Positions 25,201-36,900 of a DNA stretch of 64,000 bases are shown in pieces (within the stretch, counting starts at the first letter, position 1; each line of letters starts with the position of its first letter). Where the stretch lies: positions 65,646,917 to 65,710,916 of the forward strand of contig CM055097.1 of NCBI GenBank assembly GCA_029204225.1. The letters are read 5' to 3'. The position numbers and the translations under genes are program-made. A model generated the notes under the pieces. It was not told the DNA's origin, did not search any database, and worked only from the letters and a program-made list of their open reading frames with translations. Origin of the DNA: Diphasiastrum complanatum (lineage: Eukaryota > Streptophyta > Lycopodiopsida > Lycopodiales > Lycopodiaceae).

Positions 25201-28200
25201 CACGACATCTTCTTTTCCAGAGACTGTCTTCACTTGGCTTTTCAGAGGATACTATTGCTGCGATCATTACTTTATATGAGCGAGTCTTGGCACGTTTCAG
25301 AGATGGTAGTGGCTGGTCCTCACAGATACATTCTACCATTGGTGTGAAGCAGGGTTGCCCCTTATCACCCACTCTTTTTGCACTATATATAGATGACCTC
25401 GAGCGGATTATTCGCGAGGAAGGTGGAGAGGGCTGTCCCCTAGCAGACATTATTATCCCCATTCTCTTGGCTGATGATGTGGTTCTCCTCTCATCCTCTG
25501 CAGCTGGTTTACAGAGTCACCTTTCTGCTTTACATCACTTTTGCCAGCGTTGGGGATTGACGGTTAACCTTAAGAAGACTAAGATTATGGTGTTTAACAC
25601 CAACAGACAGCATATGAGAGATGTGATTTTCTATTATGACGGGCTACCGATTGAGATCGTGACCTCCTACACCTATTTGGGAGTTCTTTTCTCTGGTCCG
25701 CTACTCACTTTTCGACCAGCAGCCACCGCCAGGCTCCGCAAGGTGCATACCGCTCTTGTGCATATGGAGAGATTTTGCTCTACTTATTATGTGCAGGATC
25801 CTGCTACCAGATGCCTACTATTTTCTGCTACTGTCTCCCCAGTTGTGCTATATTCGGCTGAGACTTGGTGCCCTGATTTATCACGCGATACATGGAGAGA
25901 TCTTACTCGTATCCAGATTCTCATGCTCAGTAGGATAATCCGGGCTAAGCCCTCAGTACCACATGATATCATACTAGCCGAGTTTGCTTCTCCTCCATTA
26001 GTTGTTGGTGCTATGTTTCAGATCATCACCTTTCTTCACAGGGTATCAGATCTAGATACCTCCAGATACATTGTTGCTGCTCTCACTTCATCTTGTACCA
26101 TTGCGGATCAGGGAGCCAAGCACTCTTGGTATCGCAGTGTCTCAGCCCTTCTTCAGACTTGGGGTTTATCCGCACTTGATCTTCCGAATGGAACCCATGC
26201 TTATATCAGACAGCAGATCTACCGGAGCTACATACGCACTATATGGTCACATCCTGATCCAGATAGGGTCAAGCTACATTATTATGGCACACATCTTTAA
26301 CGGCTGGACGTTTCGGGCTTGCCTATTCTTCCAGTTTATCTTACACAGACGCTATCTTTTGGTCTGAGATATCGTATAGGACAGCTTCGAGTCTCTTCTC
26401 ATCAGCTTGCTATCGAGACAGGTAGATACACAGACACTCCCAGATTGCAGCGGATATGTCAGCTCTGTTCTCTTCAGGAGGTGGAAGATGAGTTTCATTT
26501 CATCTTTCGCTGCCCAGTATACTATGAGATTAGAGGACGATACCATTGTTTATACCGAGATATTCCCCTCACGTTGAGCTCCTTCCTCGAGTATCCAGAC
26601 GCTAGATGTGTGGGTCTTCTTTTGAGAGAGATGTATATTTTACGAGCTTCACTTCTACCTACGCTCTCAGATATGGATTCCAGTCAGGCTCACATTACTC
26701 AGTTCTTCCAGAAGCGAGACAGAGTGGATATTTCGGTTGCGGATTTTGACGTCCCCGTCCGAAGATCGAAGACACAGAGAGTTTCGGCTCGATCCAGTGC
26801 TACTAGATCTTCATACGCCTCCCACCAGCCGACATCACGACCCACTACTACCATCACTCATTACTTTCGGCTTGCTCGTAGCTAGTTTCCTCCGCGGAGC
26901 AGGTGGTTAAGCTCTTGCTTTGTACCCTCACCAGCTGGTGGTCAAGCTTGGATACTTTTTCTCTTAGAGACAGAGAGATCGATATTTTAGTTTTAGTTTT
27001 ACTGTCTTTTCATTGGTAAATAAGTCCTTATGCGGACAATGCTTCTCACATTTTGTACTCTCTTTTGTCTTATGTGCCCCTGGGCACCAAAAGACGTTAA
27101 TAATAATAATTCTAATTCTAATTCTCTCTCTCTCCCCCCACGGAGTTTACATGCTTTGGGTCAGGCCGGCTTCAAGACACAACACTCCACCAACGATCAT
27201 GTGTTCACACTTCATGCTATCATTGAGAAGGCCAGGTACAAACATGAGAGAGTTTATTGTTGTTTTGTGGATTTTTGAGCCTCAGTCCCATATGCTCATC
27301 CAAAGGTTGAGAGATCTTGGCTTTTCCACTGATACCATATTGGCTATCATGGCACAATATGAGCAAGTTTGGCGATACTTCAAATCTTATGGGGGTCGCT
27401 CTAAGAGAGTCAGAGGTACTATTGGGGTGAAGCAGGGTTGTTCCCTCTCCCCCACACGTTTTGGCTTGTATATTGATGAGCTTGAGAAAGCTATCAATCA
27501 GGATGGTGGTATTGGATGCAGGCTCAGTGATACACTCATTTCCATTTTACTTTATGTTGATGATGTGGCATTGCTTTCTTCTTCTAGTCTGGGGTTGCAA
27601 AGGCTCAAAAGATTAGAAGCACATTTGGGATTCCTCGAGTAAGTGTAAATTGTTTGACACTATTGTTTGACCTACATCTATGTACGCACCGGAGGCTTGG
27701 TGCACAGGGATTCCTGAGTTAGAGTGACTAGTATTTCTCGTCTACAAATCAGTATGCTTGCACGTATGATCCGAGCTAAGCCCTCTCTTCCTCACCAGAT
27801 TATCCTTGCTAAGTTTGTTGTCCTACCACTTTGGGTTGAGGCTATGTTCAGGTTGATTATATATATCCAAAGAGTGATGAATCTTCCGGTCTTATATTAT
27901 CCACACACAGCATTATTCTCTTCTCAGCATCTTCATCACCAGGGTCATCATGTATCATGGTACTCTCAAGCTTCTCGTCTCCTTCGTACATATGGCATTG
28001 ATATTTCGGATCTACCAAAGGGATCCCATCAACAAATCAAAAGGGTGGTTATTCATCGTGCATATTTTCGAGTGACATGGCTATTGGTAGCAAACCGGAC
28101 TTCTACGGTTCTAGTTTCCTAGAGTTGGACAATGTCGAGGTCCCAGTTTTACCTCATTACTTGGATAGCGGACTCTCACATTGCCTCAAATTTACATTGG

Positions 28201-31200
28201 GACAGTTCTGAGTTTCCTCACACCAGTTATATGTGGAAACTGGCCGTTTCCAAAGCATTCCTCATATCAGTAGACTTTGCCAGTTATGCACTACTAGTTT
28301 TCCGTTTGCAGAATCTACTTTGAAAACGGTCTTTAGTGAACAAGCCAAGAGAGCCAAAAAGGCTCTTAATATTAAAGTTAGGGGAATCCCTAATGAGCAA
28401 CTTACTTTTGTTATAGTTTTGGAGACGTTTCATACGCTCCCATTGTTACCACATACTTGACATGGACATTTACTAGTCTTATATGCCTTTTGGCATGGAA
28501 AATACATTATTAAAACTCTCTCTCTCTCTCTAAACCCTAAACCCTAAACTCTCCTTGCGATGGTGATGGCTGCTATTGCTGCCCTGTCCTAGCTCGCCCT
28601 ACCCTGGACTACCCCCCTCGCTCCCCCCACCCCCTCTCTTCTCTCGCCCTCCTTTCCCACCTCCATGGCTCGTAGAACCAGGGGGAGCTCTTGCTCCCCC
28701 GCTCCTCCCCGACCCCCCCCTCCCATCATCCTCTTCCCCACCCCCATCCACACCTATTGTCGCTCCACCCCCCTCCGCTCCACCTACTGCTCCCCCCCCC
28801 TCCGCTCCACCTGTTGCTTCGGCCACCTCCTCCGCTCCACCTGTTGCTTCGCTCCCCTCCTCCGCTCCACCTCCCTCCGCTCCATCTGCTGCCCACCCAT
28901 CCTCCGCTTCACCTCCCTCCGCTCCGTCTGATGCCCACCAACACCATCCTCTGTCCACTGCCCACCAGCTGCCCTCCTCAGCTCCACCCACTACCCTGCC
29001 CTCCCCTTCTTTCGCTCCACCTATTGCCCACTCGCCCTCCTCTGATCGACCTAATGCCCTGCCCTACCCATCTGTTGCTCCGCCCTCCTCCTCCGCCCCA
29101 CCTGCTGCCCTGTCCTGCCCACCTGCTGCCCCTTCTCTCCACTCCCCCTCCACATGTCGTCCTGCTACTGAGCAACAGATCCCTCCTGCTGCGCAACAGA
29201 CACCTGCCCCCACTGCTACACAACAGCAATCCCACTCGAACCCTCCCTCATCCCCTGTCCCTTCGACTCCCATCTCTACCAACGCTGCTCCAGACACCCC
29301 CTTCCTGTCTCATGCCGACTACACCTCCTCCAAATCCTTCGAGAATTTTCTAGCCTACCAACTGAAAGAATTGCAGACAGATGTGCAAACTCTGAAACTG
29401 GAAATCATCCACCTACGCACAGAGAACCAAGAGCTCCGGACAGAAATGGAAAATAAATATGCTTCCCAGCCGGAAGAAGAGACAAAGATGAAGATTCAAG
29501 ATCTGGAACAGCGATTGAACCAACACAAAGAATCGACGAACACATGGGCTTCTATCATCACCAGGAACAAAGCTATCAGTCCACCTTGGACAGCTGATGA
29601 CGGAAGTAAGTCTCCCCCTTTTTCATCATTCATTTCCGCTACTCTTACGGAAGAGAAACTTCGAGATTCCAAGGCTCTCAATATTAGGGTACGAGGCATA
29701 GTGGACACCCAAAATGCCGTTGACGAAGTAAAAAGACTTTTATGCGCTACCCTAGGACACAATGCAGATGGTTTGGATACAGCATGGCGTACTAGGAAAG
29801 ACACCACTACCTTGGTCCTCCGCTTCACGTCACATACATATCGTAAGGCAACCTTGCGGAAAAGAACCAAATTGGGAGACACCAAAATCTTCATGGATGA
29901 TGACCTTACCTATATCCAAGTTGAAGAGAGACGCCAAGCACTCCAAACCGCCAAAGCAACCGGAAGACGAGCAATCTATCGTGATGGAGCTGTTCGGTAC
30001 CTTGATGGTCCTGCATCCGGAAACAACCTATAGGAAATTGGGGTCCCCGGGCATGGGAGCATCCCGGGACCCCTCCACACCACCTACATCTTGGAATATG
30101 GAACTGTAATGGCATACACTCATCATCCACGGCTGGAGATCTTACCGACTTCATCACAGGCAGAGATATATTATTTTTTATGGAGACACATGAGAGCCCA
30201 GAGAGAGGACTACCCACATTTGCAGGTTACAGATGGAATTCAGTTTATAAGACAGAGACTCGATCAGCGAGTGGCAGAGGTTCGGGTGGAGTTGCATGTC
30301 TTTATCGAGAGTCACTACAACCAGTTACAGAGTTTCTCCGACATGATGCACAGGCACGATACATATGGGCTCATATCATTGGGCGAGCTATCAGTTTGGA
30401 TAGGGATCTCTTCATTGCTGCCTGCTACTTCCCTCCAGAGTCGTCCTCCTTTGCACACGGCTCTGGCTCTCCTTATACTGATCTCTCCGCTAACATTGTC
30501 AGATTTACAGATCAGGGTTATGTCCTTCTCATTGGCGACTTTAATGCCAGGACTGCTACCAGACAGGTGGATTTCCACAACACTGATGACATATTACGTA
30601 CACGAGCTATTTATTGTGAGGACATTGGCATCACTAGGAGCTCAGAGGATATGATGGGCCCTATCACGAGTTATGGAGAGTACCTTCTACAGATGGGTGA
30701 GGCTCACGAGTTGGCCATTTACAATGGCTTGGCTTGCTGGCCACATTCTAGCAGATTCACTTGCCATCCCCATAGCGGAGGACACAGTGTTGTCGACTAT
30801 CTCATGGGGTCACCAACTTTTATCCCACTTATATCTTATTTCCACATTCTTACCACTACCCTTTCCAATCACTCCTTCCTATCTTTCAGTATGGGCTCCA
30901 TCCCGACTTCCCAACCACCCATTATTCCACCCATCTCTCGTGCACCCAAATACACCTTTGATCGCTCTCACATCAAGACATACCAGGACGCCGTCAGTTC
31001 ACCTCTTTGTCATTTTCCCCACCACACGTCGTTGGAGACACAAGCTATCTTCCTTACCACGTCACTACATACCGTTGCAGCATTTTCCTTTCCCTCCAAA
31101 CCACATCGACGCCCACCCACTCCGTCACACCCTATCCGACCTCCCTGGTTTGACGCCGAGTGTCGTATCCTCCATCTCCAAGTTACCCAAGCTAGATTGC

Positions 31201-33925
31201 ATAATACACACTTTCTTCCTGCAACTCGTCGATCTTTCCATTATGCCCTCCGACGGAAGAAACGGACGTATGAAACTCAAAAAGGGAAAAACTTAGTCGA
31301 TTCCCTTTGTAGTTCCTCATCTGGTGCCTTCTGGAGAGAATTCATCCCCCGTGCCCCACCTCCTCCCCTCACTGACCTCCATACCTGGACTGCATATGCC
31401 ACTACCTTATATATTGTACCCACGGACACACCCATCTCCATTTCTCCCCGACCGACTACTTTCACTTTCTTCACCCGGGACATGGTCTTGACCGCCATCA
31501 CAAAACTGAAAACTTGTCGCACCCGTGACATTGACGACCTTGAATCCGAACTATTAATCCATGCTGCAGATATACTTTCACCGATCCTAACCACTTTGCT
31601 TAATCAAGCAGTTGTCTCCGGCTTCCCTTCCTCCTGGTGCACCAACATCATCCACCCCATTCATAAAACTGGTGACCCCATGGACCCTGGAAACTATCGC
31701 ACCATTATGATTGGACACATCATTGCTAAGTTATATGGCACCATCCTACAGTCAGCAGTCAGTTCTGAGGCAGAGTCTAGGAGATTACATGCATTGGGCC
31801 AGGCAAGTTTCAGAGCACACTACTCCACCACAGATCATATCTTCACCCTTCGGGCCATTATTGAGGAGGCTAGACATAGAAGAGAACGGGTCTACTGTTG
31901 TTTTGTTGACTTCAGGAAAGCCTTCGACTCTGTTCCACGATCCCTTCTCATTCCGCGTCTACGTGATCTTGGTTTTTCTACTGACATGATCTTAGCAGTG
32001 ATGGCACTATATGAGAGAGTCCTTGGATGTTTCGGAGTGATACCGGCATCTCAGACCACATCTGGAGCACTATTGGCGTGAAACAGGGTTGTTCTCTATC
32101 CCCAACCCTGTTTGGACTATATATTGACGAGCTTGAGAGAGTTATTGAGGGATGCGGTGGCACAGGTTGCAGGCTTGGGAGCATCTTGATTGCTATACTT
32201 TTATATGCAGATGACGTGGTCCTCCTATCTTCTTCCAGAGAGGGATTACAGCGACAGCTGGACAGCCTTCATGCCTTCTGCAGCAGATGGGGATTGGGGG
32301 TTAACATATTGAAAACCAAAGTTATGGTTTTCAACACATCGAGAGCTTTTATGCAACGCCAGGAACTCATCTTTGATAGGCAACCCTTGGAGGTCGTATC
32401 TTCTTACACTTACCTTGGCGTGCTTTTTACAGGTCCTATCTTTGGCATGCGACAGGCAGCCTCCGCCAGACTTGGTAAGGGTCACGCCTCCCTTGTCCAG
32501 TTAGAGCGCTTCTGTTTCAGACGGTTTATTCGGGATGCCTCGAGTAAATGTCAGCTTTTTGATACTCTCGTTACTCCCACAGCCCTATATGCAACAGAGG
32601 TATGGTGTGCAGGTCTTACATCTTCGGATTGGGCCAGCATTTCACGACTGCAGGTTCTCATGCTATCTCGTATGATACGGGCTAAGCCATCTGTCCCACA
32701 TCAAATTATCCTGACAGAGTTCGCGGTCCCTCCCATTCAGCTATCCGCCATCTTTCAGCTTATTCTACATATTCAGCGTATTATGACGTTACCCACAAAT
32801 GAGCAGAGATACACACAGACGGCACTTGCCTCCTCGCGAGACCCTTATGATCAGGGGCATCGACTATCATGGTTTTCTCAGGCCTCTCGGATACTGGATA
32901 CACTTGGGATTTCTATCACAAACCTTCCATCGGGCACCCATGAGTATATCAGACGCTTTCTCTATAGAGCATACCTGAGCCGAACATGGCAGGGACAGCT
33001 CGAGGTCAAACCCGACTATTATAGGACACACTTTCTGGAGCTAGACACAGTTGGGTTTCCAGTTTTACCACACTATCTCACCTCAGGGCTATCTCATGGG
33101 CTCCGATTTATCCTGGGCCAGTTCCGAGTGTCCTCACACCAGTTGGCGATTGAGACTGGACGCTTCCAGGGTACCCCACGTGAGGAGCATTTTTGTCAGT
33201 TATGCTCATTATCTATGGTTGAGACAGAGGAGCATTTCCTTTTCACATGTCCAGCTTACTATGAGATTAGAGGACGATATCATTGCCTTTTTCGTCAGAC
33301 ACCAGTTACATTACGATCCCTCATCTCATATGAGGACCCTAGATGTGTGGCACTTATGATACGTGAGATGTCCCTCCTATGTCAGGACCTATGTCAGACA
33401 GCTCAGCACACCTATCTAGACTCACAGTCTCAGATTACATCCTTCTTCTCTCGCCGGAGATCACGCTCTGATGCAGACATGACTGACAGCGATTGCGACG
33501 ACATTCCCAGACCTAGGATGCAGAGACAACGCATCACCCAGCCTCAGGCGGTCACGAGAGTTACACGCCCTACCAAACCTCTTACACAAAGACACACTAT
33601 ACATGCTCCTGTTCATAGGCGACGTCAGCGGGCTCCTGCACTTCCTCATGCTACAGCTCTCATTACATCCTTCTACAACGCCAGTACAGACCTGGCATCT
33701 TGACATGGACACATTTGACTACCATGCACAGAGATTATCATTTATGTAGTTATCTTAACTTGTACTAGATGTTTCCTTTTTTTTTCTTTATTACAGTTTT
33801 TGGAGGCGTTTACACGCTCCACGGTTACCACATACTTGACATGTATTTCCTTAGTCTTATATGCCTTTTGGCATGGAAAAGACATTTATAAAGCTTCTTC
33901 TTCTTCTTCTTCTTCTTCTTCTTCT

Positions 33926-33987
<62 letters not shown>

Positions 33988-36900
33988 CATGTAGTGGTAG
34001 TCAGAAGTCCTGCATGGCTGAAAACTCCGAGCATGAGCTATGGATGTGAGGTGCACCACCCTCACTATACCCAATCAGCAGCCTGCAAAACCGCTGAGAT
34101 GTCTAATCTAGAGTTTTCTTTATCTAATTATGGCGATGAATCTTTTACAAGATTGAGAAACTTGTGAGTTGTAATTGAGACTCATTTCTGTGGTATGAAA
34201 GGCCATACAAACGAGCAAAATATGTGAGGCTAGCCCATGAGCAAGGTGGCAAGCATTGGGCGCACTCCATAACATAAGGCCCCCTGAGTTCCCCCTATGA
34301 CCCAAATAAGTGGCCAAGGTGCGCTTGTCCCCTCTTTTCTTGTTGAGTGAGAGTGGGCAAAAGTCCCGCTGTTAAACCACCCCAGGCTTTTGCAACTCAA
34401 GGCCCTCCAAAATTCAAAGGGTAGTGCCTCTAGACACTTGACTCAGGGTCAAGAGCAACATGGGTTGCCTGAACCTTGACCCTACCTTGAGATCCATTAC
34501 AAGCGCAGCCCAAGAGAGAGCAGAGCTATAATGACCACCAGGGACAATCCCCTAAGATGAGGATAGGAAAACACAAGAGAGACTTTGGAGCAAAACCACC
34601 CAACCAATCCTAGATCCCTCCTGGAGAATCCTCCTGGATCTAGCCCCCCATGCTATGCCAATGTGACATCAAGAGGAGAAGAGCTCACTGGTAACCTAGA
34701 CCAAGTCGTCGACGGAATAATCACTACCTCAATATATAGAGAGTAGGATACTGTGCATGAGCACATGCAATCCCCATGCAAGTCAACTATAAATAGGTCA
34801 CAGCTCTTCATGCATACCTCCTGCCTATATCAGTCACACGTACATGCACTACTTCATATGTCTCAATTAGAGTGTCTAGGTCCTCTCAAGGTCATTAGTC
34901 ACCAACAGGCCTCGATGTGGAATTAAATCTAGGCGTGACCAATAATCTCGAACACTGGAGTCCTTAGCAGAATATGGCCATAACATTCTTCCTCCTCCTC
35001 AGAACGGGAAAAAGAATACATGAAACTATTCCTTAAGCTTTCAAATCTTTCCCATGAATCATTATTCTTAGTCTGATCTTTCAATCTGAATAAGTACTCA
35101 GAGATGCAACAATATTTCAATTGCTTGCCCTTACTCTTGAATACTAACTCAAATTCCAAAAGATACACTAAGCTATAAATCCTCCAAATGGTTTGATCTA
35201 CTCCAAAACAAAAGTTCATCACCTTCATGTAATCCCAATTACATAAAGCATTGGGTGATTTACTTTATTTCAGAAATCAAATCCAAAAGCTAGAGAAATT
35301 CCATGTCAATTTCTTGTACAAAATAAGGCTTCTCGGTACAAATATTTTCAAAATATCAAAATATTCTAAAATAGGCAGATTCCTCCAAAATCCGCATATG
35401 TTACTCACATATATCACTAAGAATCTTGTAACACAGCTACAAAAGAACTCTATTTCTCGTGAGTAAATAACATATTTGGGAAATCTCTAAAGTGAATAAT
35501 TCCACGTCACAAGTTTTTCCAACCATCACACCTTTATCAACATTCCTTCACCCAATCAACCTACTTCAGATCTTAGTGCACAAACCAAGATTAGGCTGAC
35601 TTATACAGACATCTTTGGACATAAGGTTAAGATTAAAGCTTTATTCCTCTGATCCAATCCATAATTAAATGGTACTTGGTAACCAATCAGTGAACCATAA
35701 TTTAATCTTTAACACTACTTCCCATATTCATGAATATCTAACAGCTCAAAAAACCCCAAAACTCCTCTAGTTCCAGATTATTCAAAATAATCACTAGAGA
35801 TTTCCTCCATTCACACAAGATAGTTCCACCATTGCACACAAACAGGATTCCACAAAAGAAATCTATGCATCTGGCTGATCCCATGAAAGTCTTATTCCTA
35901 TCATTTTCTTCTCCCCCTTTTGAAAGAAATTCCAAAATATTAAAAAAAAAAAAGTTCCCAAAGAGACGACGTATAAGATATCAAAGATTCAAAAAAGTCA
36001 GTAATGAGTATTCAATACTATTACAAGCCGGACTTTTTCCTTAAAATCATAAAATATCTTATCCCGAGTGATAGAATCAACACTTCCCCAATACCAGCTA
36101 TGCACATATCTATTCCACCAAATACCGGAGTACCCCCATATTTGTTCCTAATGGATCGCAATAATCCATTTAAAAAATTGTGATTTAACAAGAATCTGCA
36201 CATGATATTTCTGTCACATAAAACAACCCCTCTGGTTGGTACTATCCATCCCGAATTCCTACCATCTGAGAGTTACCACTCTTAGGAATAAGGTTCTTTA
36301 CAATACAAATGTGAACCAAATGTCATTCTCGTTTCTTGTCACAATTTCCAATAACAAATAGGGTCAACTCATGGTCCTATAGATATCCAAAATAAATTCA
36401 ACTTAATGAATTCAAGATATCGGTGCTATGCAATTCCTATACAGGGATTACTTACCAATCCAAATTACACAACACTACCACATTTACCTATTCATGTGCC
36501 TCTCCCTTAGATTTTTTTCGATCCCCCAAAAAATTTCATTAGCGAAGGCCCCAAAAACTCCTTTGACACAAGTAAATGCTAGGTTATTCCTTTTTTATCA
36601 CATTAGCTTAAGTATCACTTCATTAAAGTTGCCTGAAATTAATGGAAAATACCCCTCCCAGCCACATGGCTAGGCTCCCCGGCAGCCTCTTAAGCGCTCG
36701 GGCCAACAGCATGCCTAGTTGGCAATGCGCCAACAAGCTGCCCTACTAGCAGTTAGTCGTAGCTGCCAGCACAACTAGCTGGCCACGTGGCAGCAAACAC
36801 TGCCAGTGCTGCAGCTGCCACCACTTCTTTCTTCTTTTTTTGCAAAGATTAAAAAAAGGCAAAAAAAATAAGAAAAATTATACCTACCAAGGAAAAGGGA

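Larger units (their letters stand above)
19200..27126. repeat. 3-kb inverted repeat made by two LINE copies
   Basis: The arms are 19200-22186 and 24141-27126 (about 2985 bp each), with a spacer of about 1954 bp carrying (CT)n, LINE ORF1 and the endonuclease domain. Protein-level differences between arms are few: an Ala/Thr, a Gly/Val, one Tyr codon lost and one nonsense change. The structure lies inside UXT intron 4 and would be transcribed with the pre-mRNA. Confidence 0.93.
22276..27126 (+). mobile_element. LINE copy 2 (family A), full length, inactivated
   Basis: It has a 5' UTR (22276-22415, GC-rich), ORF1 (22416-23336), ORF2 (about 23337-26885) and a 3' UTR (26886-27126). The 3' UTR ends in the stem-loop 27067-27095, (TAA)n and CTAATTCTAATTC. 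It is flanked on both sides by (CT)n. Two lesions in ORF2 make it inactive: loss of the Tyr codon of YADD and a TTA-to-TAA nonsense change at 26298-26300. Otherwise it is the reference copy for the family. Confidence 0.95.
28531..33892 (+). mobile_element. LINE copy 3 (family B), near full length, frameshifted
   Basis: It has a 5' UTR, ORF1 (about 28665-30033), ORF2 (about 30087-33703) and a 3' UTR with two hairpins: 33802-33820 (GGAGGCGT...ACGCTCC) and the terminal stem-loop 33854-33883. After the stem-loop come (CTT)n and (CT)n. It is related to family A in every domain but clearly divergent. It has one frameshift near the ORF1 start and one in ORF2 near 32030. It lies in UXT intron 4, antisense to the gene. 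Confidence 0.93.

Noticed and set aside
28599-28991. Gly/Ala/Glu-rich minus-strand ORFs opposite LINE ORF1
   Set aside because: Antisense of the Pro/Ser/Ala-rich ORF1 leader (CCT/CCA-rich DNA), not a separate gene.
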